Shown here one piece after another: positions 1 through 10,290 of a stretch of 64,000 nt of DNA. The stretch is taken from positions 4,332,530 to 4,396,529 of the forward strand of contig CAXKWD010000006.1 of assembly GCA_964059195.1 (NCBI GenBank), given 5' to 3'. Under the pieces are notes generated by a model. The model searched no databases and was not told where the DNA came from. It was given only the letters and a program-made list of their open reading frames with translations. How positions within the stretch are numbered: position 1 is the first letter of the stretch; every line of letters starts with the position of its first letter. Made by a program: the position numbers and the translations under genes. Origin of the DNA: Ectobius pallidus (lineage: Eukaryota > Arthropoda > Insecta > Blattodea > Ectobiidae).

Positions 1-1130
1 GTTTCTTTCTTCATAACACTGTCTTTCCTATCTATCTTTGAGTACAATTCTTCATGGACTAAAATGACTAGTGGACTGGTATAGGAGAAATAGGGGGAAT
101 CATTGAGTATAATATGTAGAGTTAATGACTGAATTATGAATTGAAAACCTTTATTTATTTGGAAGAAAGTACAATATATACATTGAAATATTTTGAAATT
201 GCAAATGTAAAAGACTACGCAAGTTAGTAGTAAATTATAAGGATAATGCGAGACGTTCCAGTAGTCACCTGGAAATAAAGAAAGAAAGGAGATTAAAGTA
301 ATTAATTAGGAATTTGTCCTGTAGAACAAGGAACACATTTATACAATTAAACTGGGTATACTAACCTTGCATATGGGAATTGAATATTATTCTTCCAATA
401 AAAGTGTTGAATGGTTAATGTTGTTCAGATCGTGTGACCTGAAGGTTTTAAAGATGAGTAGTTGTTAAAAAGGGGAAAACCCAAGAGAAAATGTAATTTA
501 TTGTAAATAAGATTGTTGTTGTTGAAAAAAAAAAGAAAAAAAAATTTAAATAAACTATGCAAAGTAAATTATCGTGAAGTTCAGATTTTTGACCCCTATC
601 CTTGTAATGGTTTGAGAGCCGCAGATTTTTGGGCTAAGTTACATATTTTGGTAATGGTCATTGCAAAAAAAAAAAAAGAAATAGAGAGGAGTAGTATAAT
701 AATAGAAGGACAAAGCCGAACCTATTCCCATCTCCACTGTTAAAATAAAAAGCTAGCCGAGAGGCCTGTAGGTACATAGCCGGTGTACCTATAAATTTAA
801 TTTGTGACTGGGCAGATACAAGATAAAAAGAAGAGAGGAGAGTATTGATGATGGCGCCTTTATATAAATTTTCATCAATAATATCAAACTTGGTAGACTG
901 TTAAAAAGAAAGAGAGTAAATTGGGTGTAGGAAATTTGCAATCACCCGGTAGGGAAGGTGACTGTGCTGAACGTTGGAATGTGGACCACGCGTGCCGTGT
1001 TATGATGGCATAACAGGCGTATAGGTAACATTGTTTTGTAGGAGTTCACTGAACTTCTGTACTACGATTGTAAATAATCAAAGAGACTACCAATATAAGG
1101 GAACTTTATAGTATACTGTAAGAAAGTCCG
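1..1130. other. AT-rich sequence, no gene recognised
   Basis: I see no convincing coding frame here. The only longish open frame (513-743, plus) is lysine-rich low-complexity translation of A-runs and resembles nothing I know. There are short A-tracts near 527-545 and 665-680. Confidence 0.5.
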
Positions 1131-1622
1131 TCACAACGCCTCCTCAATACCAACCAATATCTCCCGCATGAACCTGCTTTTTTCTTCACTGCCTTCTATT
1201 AATGTCGCTCCTTGCATTGCTGGGGTAATAAAATCCTCAATTTCAATAGTTCCTATTTGAGGTGTGAATTTGAAGCCCTGTTTAAACACTGCTGTTACCC
1301 TAGGCGGAATTACAGTATTTGTTAGGTTCACATACACTTGTGTATTGCCACCATCACCCATGCTGATTCGGCCCCTATCTTTTGCTATACCATACTTTAC
1401 AAATTTGGGTTCAATGTTTTCCCTTAACCGGTTTTGATGCTCGGTGACAAGGTGTTGATGCCTCTGAATTATCTCATATAAACTGTCATAAGGGGCGATT
1501 CCAGTTAATTTCATGTGACACTTGTATGCGTCAATGTTTGCCTGGTTGAGAACCATGTACGATTCATTAATGCACTCCCTCAACATCCCTATTTGCACTC
1601 TATATTTAAAGTTGCTGGTCAC
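1131..1622 (-). pseudogene. Penelope-like element, N-terminal part of polyprotein (inverted piece)
   Basis: The open minus-strand frame resembles the region in front of the reverse transcriptase core of Penelope-like elements. A stretch reading VYVNLTNTVIPP is followed by FKQGFKFTP, the 'N-L-S ... L-x-K-G-x-K-F-x-P' pattern of these proteins, and then by an acidic helical segment. There is no reverse transcriptase core downstream, so the piece is truncated. The open frame runs on to 1697, but the last codons belong to the oppositely oriented endonuclease fragment. The junction falls between about 1620 and 1645. Family assignment is from motif memory; the inversion is seen directly from the two opposite frames. 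Confidence 0.65.
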
Positions 1623-1639
1623 ACGTGTCATGGGTACAT

Positions 1640-2157
1640 AATGCCATTTCATGCATGGATTGTGAGGGCATATACATTGGTGAAACGGGAAGATCATTCG
1701 ATATAAGGTTACGTGAACATGAAAGAGACTTCAGAAATGGGAAAGGAAGTATAGGGTTAAGTCAACATTTAATTAGTGAAAACCACAGGATTGGCGATTT
1801 CAGAATAATAAAAAACGAGAGCGATTGCATTCGGCGGAAAATATGCGAGGCGAAGCATATTTTGGAAGTAAAGGAAAGATGCCTTAATAATTACGAAGGT
1901 GACTTAGGTGAGACATGGTTAAAAGTTATAAAGAACGTGGGCAAAAAAGACATGGTTCCACGGTTTCCAAGACCCATGGATGGTTTAGAATCTGATTTCA
2001 ATATACCGGATGAATGGGTTACGGAACACTGCAAGTACAACGCTCCAGGTGATTGCGAGTCGATATATCAGATCGATCAGCAACAACAACAACAACAACA
2101 GCAACAGGAGCCCTACCCTGAGGACTTCGCGGACGTCTTCCCCAGTCAGTTGGCTTG
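1640..2157 (+). pseudogene. Penelope-like element, C-terminal GIY-YIG endonuclease
   Basis: The plus frame begins with a CxxC pair (SCMDCEGIYIGETGRSFDIR) that matches the GIY-YIG nuclease module at the end of Penelope-like polyproteins: the YIG and the following GETGRSF..R..EH are intact. The nuclease core covers roughly the first 90 residues. The tail carries a WLKV segment and a glutamine run encoded by a CAA repeat. The reverse transcriptase that should precede it is missing; instead the element's N-terminal part lies immediately upstream on the other strand. It is probably a dead copy. Confidence 0.8.
2081..2106. repeat. CAA microsatellite
   Basis: A run of CAA units with one CAG encodes polyglutamine in the end of the Penelope-like frame. 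It may be a 3' simple-repeat tail of that element. Confidence 0.8.
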
Positions 2158-2159
2158 AG

Positions 2160-3645
2160 AAAGATCTGGCGGGCGGATCGAAACATAGCCTGTGTTTCAG
2201 TTTTTTAATTCTTAAATATTTTGCATCCACGCTATAAGTGTTTTATCTATTTTTATATTCTATTATAATATTTAATTTTGCGTGTGGAAAGGAAGGACCT
2301 CACCAATTACATCTTATAAACAATGAACTGTACATACCAATACAAAATGCATAATATATGAGTCGCTTTTTGTAAACAGTAATGCATATGAATTAGTATT
2401 TAAGGTAAGCTTGTGGAAATATGAATGATAATCCCGAGGAAATTTCAATCCAAGCCAGAAACATTGAATTGGACCTGGTGCCAGCAGCATCATGGGAGAA
2501 GGAATAGGGAATATATTGCAATGAAATGCTGGTGTGTCCATGGTAAGCACTGATTCTCTTGTGAATGAAGATGTGGAAAGTTGTTAGCTTATATCTGTTG
2601 TAATGTGATGAAGTACGCTACTCTGTTTTTCGAAAAACCCTGATAAAGTTTCTGATTATCATAAAGAAACTTGTTGGCTTAAATTTGTTGTTTTGTGAAC
2701 AATTATATGCTTCAACCCATGTTAATGTTGGTGTGACTGGTCAATGCCACCTGGATTTTGTTTATAGATTCCCATAACTACTTAAAGTACTAGGCCGATA
2801 AAACTGCATTTTGAATGTAGTTTGAAAGCAGTTTTATGCAATTTTAGCGGCACTGGTAGCTAAAATGCAATTTTTCGGCGTGTTGCCACTCCAGCAAGCA
2901 GCTGTTTTAGAGAGCGTGTACTAAAAAATTATTTTTCAAGACATTCTGTTTTTACTTCTTCTACTGTACAAGGTACATGTTGTGCTAACATTTTGAGGTC
3001 TCCTGAATGCAAATAAGGTATTTTTAGAAACAAGAGCTATTTGAGTGCCTATACACAGATGCATTTAATTGTTTTTGTGCGACTTAACTAATTAGTGGTA
3101 CTTACAAATATTGTTGCCATGGATCGTAAGATGACATTCCTGCAAGCAATCTTGTTGCTATGGAAACAAAACAAATTTTCATGCGGTAAGAGTTTCCATG
3201 CGGTAAGAATTTACTTACGGCACTCATCATAATACAAGCCTTAATGGACAAGGCCCCCCAGGACAAATATTCAGTTCCCATAACAACAAACACATGCGAA
3301 TCACTTTCTGAAATAAACATCTATCTTCAACAATGTATATACATAATATTTTCAGGTAATATCTCAATTAATACAATTAAATTGATATAAATAATCATCG
3401 TGCAAAAAATAGCATAGCGCATAACGGATCTCGGAAAATTGAAAAAACCAGGCGCTCATACCGAGTTTTTTCAAACTCTTTCCTCGATCCGTATGCATCG
3501 CTTAGATAAGAATACAATACAATCAGATAAGAATACAATAGAAACAGATGCATATGAATGAATCATTACAATAGACTGCTCGTACATGCAAACATTCTAA
3601 ACATGTGATGTGACCTGTATGCAGTTAAACCATGCAAAATAAGGA
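2160..3645. other. Non-coding stretch, no feature recognised
   Basis: Short open frames here show no family motifs. Two short imperfect inverted repeats are visible around 2800-2890 and 3415-3500, but no terminal repeats or duplications could be tied to a transposon. Confidence 0.45.
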
Positions 3646-3687
3646 AAACAGTAGTAGTAGTAGTAGTAATAGTAATAGGAAAAAGTA

Positions 3688-3743
<56 letters not shown>
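3646..3743. repeat. Compound AGT/ATA microsatellite
   Basis: AGT units are followed by about a dozen uninterrupted ATA/TAA units up to 3743. The tract sits just left of the pogo-like MITE. Confidence 0.9.
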
Positions 3744-3744
<1 letters not shown>

Positions 3745-3821
3745 TTTATTAGCCTACCTAAATGTCAATAAAAATAATAATAATATTAATAACAATGACA
3801 ATATTCATAGTTATGGTATTA

Positions 3822-4337
3822 CCATATTGGCCCGAATATAAGACGATGTTTTCTCCCTGATAATGTGTTTATAAAAACTATACTCGTCTTATACGTGCAG
3901 CCTATTACTCAACAACTCTCCATTCATGAATGCAGCGAGTATCCCCACGCAAATGACGTGCATAAGACCCAAGGTCAAAGTCGCGCAGAAATTCACCAAA
4001 CTACACCGAACTTAATTTTTCCCCGAATTTGTGCTTCTGCTTGTACTGCACCAGGACCTTCTGGTCCTGACTGCACTGTTACTTGCTTGGCGTCTTTATT
4101 CTCTAACTGTAAAGCACACCAGTCATGGTAGACCATGTGGAAAAGAAACCATCTTCATTGTCTCAATGCATAAAAAAAGGCGAGAGAAGAAGTTACGACA
4201 TGAACTTCAAAATTCTGTTTTATGTGGAGCCAAATGTACTAATAACCTATTTTATTTTATTGATTTTTTCATAACTACCCTTCAAAAATGCAGGGTCATC
4301 TTATAATCGAGGTCATCTTATTTTCAGGCCAATGCGG
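3822..4337. mobile_element. Pogo-like MITE with TA target duplication
   Basis: The left end begins CCATATTGGCCCGAATATAA; the reverse complement of the right end begins CCGCATTGGCCTGAAAATAA. Both ends are bordered by TA (3820-3821 and 4338-4339), as expected for IS630/Tc1/pogo insertions. The element is 516 bp and shows no transposase domain. Its ends resemble those of the MITE at 20850-21354 in carrying a 'TATAAGACG' word. Confidence 0.75.
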
Positions 4338-4344
4338 TATTAAT

Positions 4345-4670
4345 AAAGAAAATAGTAGACTTAAAAGTAGAATACTATATTTTCTTGAACAAGCCTGAAT
4401 TGAAATAAATAATGAAAAGCGTTCAGAAATTGTCCCTACAAACATCTCCACTTAAAAATAGCAGTAATTAAAGCAGATCTAAGTCGTATTATATTGATTT
4501 TGTTTAATTTGCATTCTCTCTGGAGGTTAATGTGAGAAAGTTTGTGCAACAGTTTATGTATACAAATCCTATTTTGATATTTACTTTTTAAATTATGCTA
4601 ATGATTTAATATCATTATAAATTACTGTTGTTCATTATTTATTTGACTTTGAATGTGTGCGACCTCTCGA
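4345..4670. other. S28 gene intron 3 (near part), no feature
   Basis: AT-rich sequence downstream of protease exon 3. I found no further protease exon here or elsewhere in 1-4670 on the minus strand. Confidence 0.5.
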
Positions 4671-4679
4671 CTTACTTAC

Positions 4680-4915
4680 CACTGAAGTCTGCCGTCGCGA
4701 GTAGTGGTCCGCTTGCTGAAACAGCCGCATGAACTAGATGTGGGTATTTGATTCGTACCCAAGACGCCAGCGAGCCTGGATACGAACCACCAAAAGCAAT
4801 CCACTTTGTATCTTTGGGAAGTTCATATTTCACAGTCATTCCTTCAATAAAGTACGCTAAGTCTGCTAGAGCCTGTTCGCTGCTTAAGTACTGTAGATTC
4901 TTGGTTCCCAAATTC
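4680..4915 (-). CDS. S28 serine protease, exon 3 (catalytic serine)
   Basis: This exon continues the secreted S28 prolyl-peptidase-like protease (the family of thymus-specific serine protease and insect 'K12H4.7-like' proteases). It encodes [16 protein letters not shown] and then the nucleophile elbow [12 protein letters not shown], whose serine is the expected catalytic residue, followed by [16 protein letters not shown]. The acceptor TTATTACAG lies just before 4915, and the donor G|GTAAGT starts at 4679. The exon is 236 nt. With two bases from exon 2 it restores the frame exactly. The catalytic Asp and His are in later exons that must lie left of the window. Confidence 0.92.
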
Positions 4916-5126
4916 CTGTAATAACAGTTCTGTAGAGTCATACAATGAATGCACTTTCATTCCTCTTATATTACACATAGGTAAGTAAATTCCAACCCGG
5001 CATTCTACAAGAGAGGTTTCTATAGATACACTGAAACTGGGGACTCATATTCTTGTTCATTATGTAATATATTCAGGAATGTACTAACTGTGATAATACA
5101 GTAATAAATTGCAAGTAGTAATTATT

Positions 5127-5300
5127 AAGTGCCAGCATGAGAATGGTGGACAGGAAATGTCTGTATGAACGCTAACTCAAATATGCTTTATTCAATTTTT
5201 ATGCAACTTGGTATACTCTTTGACATGAATTCGGATATAAAATATGCTCAGATCTACAGGTTTCTTTTATACAAACACTCAGCCTACTAGGGGAAGCGTA
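5127..5300. mobile_element. Fragment of the AAGTGCCAG / TTATT-target repeat family
   Basis: TTATT (5122-5126) is followed by AAGTGCCAGCATG and by the unit 'actcaaatatgctttattcaa...acttggtatac', matching the ends and internal units of the elements at 11358-12700 and 43111-44022. The far end is not recognisable, so it is truncated. A further right-end piece of the same family (ending CTGGCACTT at about 5894) lies inside the hAT element at 5396-6033. Confidence 0.65.
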
Positions 5301-5312
5301 CTCCTTCATAAC

Positions 5313-6135
5313 ATCTATCTATATTAATAAAAGGAAGTGTTTGTCTGTCTGTCTGTCTGTCTGTGTGTCCACGATGCCCAGTGAAATCTACTGAACAGGC
5401 CTGATGAGAGGGAGGGGCAGCCGGGGTTCGGGCCCCAAAAGGGGGCCCTGCCGACCAGGTTTTATTTTTTGCTTTCTAAATTTACTCTAAAATAAAATTG
5501 GTTATAAGCTAATAAACAGCGTAAGTTATGTTTTATGTGTTTATTTTATCTGCATTGTCCTGTCGTATAATGGTGACACGGAATCATCAGTTACCCTGAA
5601 ACGGATCATTTTGAAGAAAAATTGCTATTTTGAAAAGATTAAACTGGTAGATACAGATAAAATTGTTCCTAATTAGAACATTTTATTGTATTTTTCTGTT
5701 CCCTTCTTGGCATCAGTTAACTGATTTGGTCCAAAATCAATGGGCGTTATAAATTGTATACCAAGTTTTATGAAAATCCGATAAAGCGCATTTGAGTTAT
5801 CGTGCTTACAGACACATGGATAGACAGTCAGACGGACAGATATTTTCCTGTCAACCAGACAATCTCATAAAGTACCGGTAACATTCTGGCACTTAATAAT
5901 TATGTAATATCATTACATAATATTTTTGTTGCATAAGTTACATTACAAAGGGCGAGTTGGGTGTGAATTTAATATTTAATGGGGGCCCGGGAAAATTTTT
6001 CCCTGGGGACCTTGCTTTCTTTCCACGGCCCTGCTACTGAATGCAGAGATCTGAAATTTTAAACATAGGTAGACTGAAGGGTCGGAAAATGCACCTCAAA
6101 GCCGGAATTTTAATTTTTAATTTTTATTTTCAGGG
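5313..6135 (+). repeat. Dispersed 'ctatattaataaaaggaagtg' repeat split by a hAT insertion
   Basis: The pieces 5313-5395 and 6042-6135 together match the reverse complement of about 41840-42000. Shared landmarks are a CTGT run, CACGATGCCCAG, a 'cagagatctgaa' word and 'ggtcggaaaatgcacctc'. The 638-bp hAT at 5396-6033 separates the two pieces here; the copy near 42 kb is continuous at this point. The repeat sits in intron 2 of the protease gene. Confidence 0.75.
5396..6033. mobile_element. Non-autonomous hAT-like element, TSD CTACTGAA
   Basis: An exact 8-bp duplication CTACTGAA flanks the element (5388-5395 and 6034-6041). The ends begin CAGGCC and, in reverse complement, CAGGGCC, typical of hAT. 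The paralogous repeat near 42 kb has a single CTACTCAA at this place, supporting insertion. The element contains GC-rich ends and a fragment of the TTATT-target family; no transposase is visible. Confidence 0.8.
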
Positions 6136-6230
6136 ATGTAGCGGCACATACTTTAGTTTTTATCTATCAAACATATCCAAGTTGAGTTAACACACTACTG
6201 TATAGAAGTATAGTGACATTTGATACTTGC

Positions 6231-6412
6231 CTTGTTGGATGACTCTCTCCGTAGTACCTGTGTTCCAACTGGAAGCAGAGAGCTTTGTATTTCTCTGCAT
6301 AGTTTATCCACTGACCCTTAACCATCCAAACTGGGCTGGCTGTACCTTCACCACCAATCATAAGGAACACTGGACCTTCAGGCGTGTAGAATGTGGAATT
6401 TGTGAAATACCT
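6231..6412 (-). CDS. S28 serine protease, exon 2
   Basis: The exon encodes [20 protein letters not shown], then [10 protein letters not shown] and [12 protein letters not shown], the conserved oxyanion-loop and LEHR.YG block of S28 peptidases. The acceptor is a run of T followed by CAG just above 6412. The exon starts in phase 0 directly after exon 1 (..TWKQ|RYF..). At its 3' end there is no GT donor that gives a sensible join; the sequence AAG|GCAAGT at 6230 is a strong GC-type donor. Using it, 182 nt join exon 3 in frame as ..HPTR|NLGTKN.., matching family spacing. Confidence 0.9.
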
Positions 6413-7367
6413 CTGAAAAAAGAGAGATATGCTATGTTTATTCTATTGCTTGGGGATCAATTCTACATAAACAGAATCTTAGTCCTGCAAAAACGAAAAT
6501 ATAACCCAAACCCTTATTTAATCCCCTAAGTTTAATATTTCAGTTATAAAAACCAAATTCTAGGCGGTTCGATAAAATTCTGAAAAAGTCCTTAATTCAA
6601 AAAATTAAGTAAATACAACGAACCGTTTTCCTGCTGGGCTTGTCCACAGTCAGACTGAAAAACACTCTTCTTGGTTTATAGGCATCGTGAAACACGTTTT
6701 CCTGGGCCCTATTTCATAAAACTCTACAGGTGTGACAAATACAACAATTATGTTAAATCTGACAAATTTGTAAATATGTCATGACAATTGTATTTTTCAT
6801 AAATATTACGACTCTTCCTTACATTACAGGCAAATTAATGCAAATTGTCATATTAAAAGAACCCTTTTCATAAATGCGACAATTTTATGTCAAACCTAAA
6901 GATTACTTTAGTACACTGTAGATGGCTCTCATATAAGCATGTGATAATTGATCTCAACATCAAATGTGATACCTAAGCAATCGATTATTACTATCGAAAA
7001 TAATTTATTTATATTTCTCTTTGAATACAAAGTCACTCAAATTGAAAGTTAGGTTAATCCGTTAAAACCCTTTGTGGTCTCATGTCTATTTCTTCATCAC
7101 TTTCACTACTACTAGTGTTCATTATTAACAAGACGATTTAGCAAGATTATTAACAAGAAACAGTTTGCCAAGTTATGCCACACGTTTACATAACCTACTG
7201 ACTTGGCCTGCATATGAAAGATTGCCTGTCACTTCTGTAGAGAGAAATACTTTATTCAAGTCATCTGCCTGGCAATCCAGGTGACCATACAGATCCAGAA
7301 CAAACAAAGAAAAAGAATCATACATTACATAGTAACATGAACTGAATTGAAACGGAACATAAGAATT

Positions 7368-9533
7368 CTAAGTACCATATAAATGATTGTGCAATAAAAA
7401 TAGCGAATCTTCTAAAACCCTAATACATATTTTAACAACAGTGTCATTAGAAATATTGAGAGACTGAAGAAATGAATTAACAAAGGTGAAACTTGCACCG
7501 CGTGCTCCAAAAAGCAGACCCTTCACCTCCCATGCATTGACAGGTAAGTTATAGCTCTCACTAAGGTGAGGGATGCATGGTTGGTATATGGCCTCCTTTT
7601 CCGCACTCACACGCTTAGCTTGTTCTCTATCCTCTTCTAAGCGAACTGTAGGATCCAAAATTAACCCACGTTTTACAGTTCTATTAATGGCTATTATGTC
7701 GGCTCTTCGATTACTGCCATCTTCCGCGATGCAATGCACCTCTTCATACACTTCCCAGTCTTTTTGTCGTCGAAGGGCTGTGGCAATCGCTGAACGGACA
7801 CGGTGGTGGCGAGAATTTCTCAATAATTCACCCTTTTTACAACTACCCAATACATGGCCCAAGGTTTCTGGATTATTGCAACCTGTATGCCGGCAGAGTG
7901 ATGTAGTTAGACTCCTTCCAGGTACAGACCTCACCGCAGAGATATTACAACACATCTTGATTGCATTAGTCCACTGTGAACAAGAGAGACCTTTTCTATT
8001 GGATATCCATGAGTTCGTATTGGGATTTTCACTATAGACTGAAACGCCTTTACCTTTGTGAGGGAGTCCACACCATTTTTCAAAAGATCTTTTTCTCATT
8101 TCATTTCTTAACCATCGGCCTGTCTTGGTTAGTGTTGTTTCGTCACACTGAATGCTGAAATGTGACAGTATGTCCTCCTTTTCTTTATCTAAATCTCTAC
8201 AAAAGGGAAGGTGTTCATCATATATTTTACTAAGGCATTGAGCGATGTTGAATTGTTGAATGTGAGCTTCCCATTCGGCATTAACGAGTCCCAGTCCCCT
8301 GAATTTCCTCGGAGAATAAATCATGTCATTTGGACAATCATTTGGCAAGCTAATAATCTCTTTTATGGTTGATCGTAAGAGTTTGTCAACATCTTCTAAG
8401 AACTTGGTTGGAATTTTATTTAATGGAGTACTTTGGATAGGGTATACAATACATGGCCAAATATACTGATTGATTATGTTTGCTTTTTGGTCTGGATTGA
8501 GAAGATTTGAATTCGACAGATATGATAAATTATCTTCCAAATCTTTAATTATTTTATTCTGATCAAAAACAATTTCATCATAAAATGTAACTCCTAGGTA
8601 CTTTATGGTTTCATCACTTTTTAAACAATTTAGGTTGGCAGTTCCTAATTTAACAGTTGAATCTTGACTAAGTTTACCATTTTTAATATTAATCATTTTA
8701 CATTTAGTTGAATTAAGACTGAATCCAATTTCAGTCAAATGGCTTGTTGCTAGATTCAGTAGTGACTGGGCAGATGTTTCATTCTTAGCAACTAGAACTA
8801 TATCGTCTGCAAATGCCAATGCTGATATATTTTTAGCAGAGTGATTTATCTTGAAGCCGTGGCTTTGTTCAATTTCATGATCTGTTAAGTTTTTAATGGT
8901 ATCATCTATGGCTAAGTTAAATAATGCTGGAGAAATAGGCGATCCTTGTGCAACTGCTTTTCTTAGTTCAATGAACGACGTTTTGTTTTTATTACATTCT
9001 ATTTGAATGTGATTTCCTTGAATTAGATCAGCAATTAACTCTCTTAAGTTATTTGGCATGCTAATATGCATTAAACACCTTTTAATATGATCGTGTCCCA
9101 CATTGTCATAGGCCTTTGTAATATCAAGGAATATTACACTACAATCTTTCTTATTTATTTTGGCATCCTTAAGGCAACCATTAATGATAGATGTATTTAA
9201 GTGAGTACCAGGAAGGGAGATAAATCCTCTTTGATGTGCTGAAAATTCTAAATATGATCGTAATCTCAAGTCAATTGCTTTTTCAATTACACGTCGTATC
9301 ACCGAAAAAATTGAAATCGGTCTCCAATTGGATAATTGCTCAGCATCACCGCCTTTAAATATTAGAATCGTCCTAGCCCTTTTAAATATCTCTGGGCATT
9401 TCTTAAGGCGTAGCATTGTATTGGCTATTAAACACAACATTTTGTTTGTATGCAGCTCTTTTAATGCCCTAATAAGAACATTGTCTGGGCCAGGTGAAGT
9501 GTCAACTTTTATTCTTTTCAGAATTAATTTCAT
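7368..9533 (-). CDS. R2-like non-LTR retrotransposon: reverse transcriptase and restriction-like endonuclease
   Basis: This 721-residue frame carries a complete reverse transcriptase followed by a restriction-like endonuclease, the layout of R2-type elements that nick DNA and prime cDNA on the target. Visible motifs: TSPGPD (residues 12-17), KAYDNVGH (140), AQGSPISP (195) and the catalytic FADD (241-244). A CCHC knuckle follows (C547, C552, H560, C565; 'ETLGHVLGSC'). The nuclease signature RADII (D612) with DPTVRLE (D627) comes after that. No apurinic-type endonuclease precedes it. The N-terminal zinc-finger part is in the overlapping frame 9502-10290, so one frameshift separates them in this copy; otherwise the protein looks intact and recent. 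Confidence 0.9.
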   Translation of the reverse strand: MKLILKRIKVDTSPGPDNVLIRALKELHTNKMLCLIANTMLRLKKCPEIFKRARTILIFKGGDAEQLSNWRPISIFSVIRRVIEKAIDLRLRSYLEFSAHQRGFISLPGTHLNTSIINGCLKDAKINKKDCSVIFLDITKAYDNVGHDHIKRCLMHISMPNNLRELIADLIQGNHIQIECNKNKTSFIELRKAVAQGSPISPALFNLAIDDTIKNLTDHEIEQSHGFKINHSAKNISALAFADDIVLVAKNETSAQSLLNLATSHLTEIGFSLNSTKCKMINIKNGKLSQDSTVKLGTANLNCLKSDETIKYLGVTFYDEIVFDQNKIIKDLEDNLSYLSNSNLLNPDQKANIINQYIWPCIVYPIQSTPLNKIPTKFLEDVDKLLRSTIKEIISLPNDCPNDMIYSPRKFRGLGLVNAEWEAHIQQFNIAQCLSKIYDEHLPFCRDLDKEKEDILSHFSIQCDETTLTKTGRWLRNEMRKRSFEKWCGLPHKGKGVSVYSENPNTNSWISNRKGLSCSQWTNAIKMCCNISAVRSVPGRSLTTSLCRHTGCNNPETLGHVLGSCKKGELLRNSRHHRVRSAIATALRRQKDWEVYEEVHCIAEDGSNRRADIIAINRTVKRGLILDPTVRLEEDREQAKRVSAEKEAIYQPCIPHLSESYNLPVNAWEVKGLLFGARGASFTFVNSFLQSLNISNDTVVKICIRVLEDSLFLLHNHLYGT

Positions 9534-10290
9534 CGAGAGTTATTTCTATATCCTCTTCAGAAATTGGATCAACCTCTTGCATGTTAGTCAAATTATTAGC
9601 TTCTCCAAATAGCTTTTGATAGTACTGAGTAATTGTGGAAGTTGATACTTTACACTGAGGAGAATTATGTTTATTCATGACTTGTCTCACAACTTTCCGG
9701 CGTTGATTATAATACAAGTATTGAGCAACCTCATATTGGTATTTTTGCCTATTGGCTTGTCTTTTCCTTTTGGTTAACCTAGCTGGGTTATTACTTGTGG
9801 AATATGAATTACTGTGATTGCCTTGCCTGTTCTTTCTCATCTTATAATAACGAACTGCAGGATGCTTTGGTCCTGGAAGTGAATGAATAGCATGAGATAA
9901 GAACTCTGAAATCTCCACACATACATCTTGAAGTACTTCAAGGTTAGGATTTATTACAAGTTCTTCTAATGCACTTTCAAATTGCTTGATTACTTTGTCA
10001 TTTTCATTGGGTAAAGCATTATCTGCTGTTAAAGTATCGTTATTCACATTATTATTGATACTCTCTTTTCTACTATTAATTGTAGTACAATCATTGCTAC
10101 CATTAGTATCTTGTGATTCAGTATTGGAATTTCCGATTTGTTGTGAATTTCCATTCCTTTTTTCGTATTTAGATACTAATTTTTTGCGATATATTTCTGG
10201 ATGGGCTTTACTTATGTGTATATTTATAGATTTAAACTCTTTTCCACAATGCGGACAAGATTTGGTATCTACAGATGACTGTGAATCCAT
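9502..10290 (-). CDS. R2-like retrotransposon, N-terminal zinc-finger region
   Basis: The 262-residue frame starts with a C2H2 finger (CPHCGKEF...HISKAH, residues about 13-30), followed by Asn/Ser-rich linker. A basic segment around residues 150-215 includes a KRKRQANRQK patch, presumably nucleic-acid binding. The last residues (ISEEDIEITLDEI) read into the conserved 'EI..AI...K..TSPGPD' start of the reverse transcriptase, which is in the next frame. The two frames overlap by 32 nt, so I interpret them as one original ORF with a single frameshift. R2 elements typically carry one to three such fingers for target recognition. Confidence 0.85.
   Translation of the reverse strand: MDSQSSVDTKSCPHCGKEFKSINIHISKAHPEIYRKKLVSKYEKRNGNSQQIGNSNTESQDTNGSNDCTTINSRKESINNNVNNDTLTADNALPNENDKVIKQFESALEELVINPNLEVLQDVCVEISEFLSHAIHSLPGPKHPAVRYYKMRKNRQGNHSNSYSTSNNPARLTKRKRQANRQKYQYEVAQYLYYNQRRKVVRQVMNKHNSPQCKVSTSTITQYYQKLFGEANNLTNMQEVDPISEEDIEITLDEINSEKNKS

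Noticed and set aside
1985..2230. Minus open frame with a leucine run
   Set aside because: It is the antisense of the CAA repeat in the Penelope-like frame.
5127..5894. A single complete TTATT-family element from AAGTGCCAG (5127) to CTGGCACTT (5894)
   Set aside because: The right piece lies inside a hAT with its own exact 8-bp duplication, so the two ends do not belong to one insertion.
7573..8037. Plus open frame of 154 codons
   Set aside because: It is the antisense shadow of the R2-like endonuclease region.
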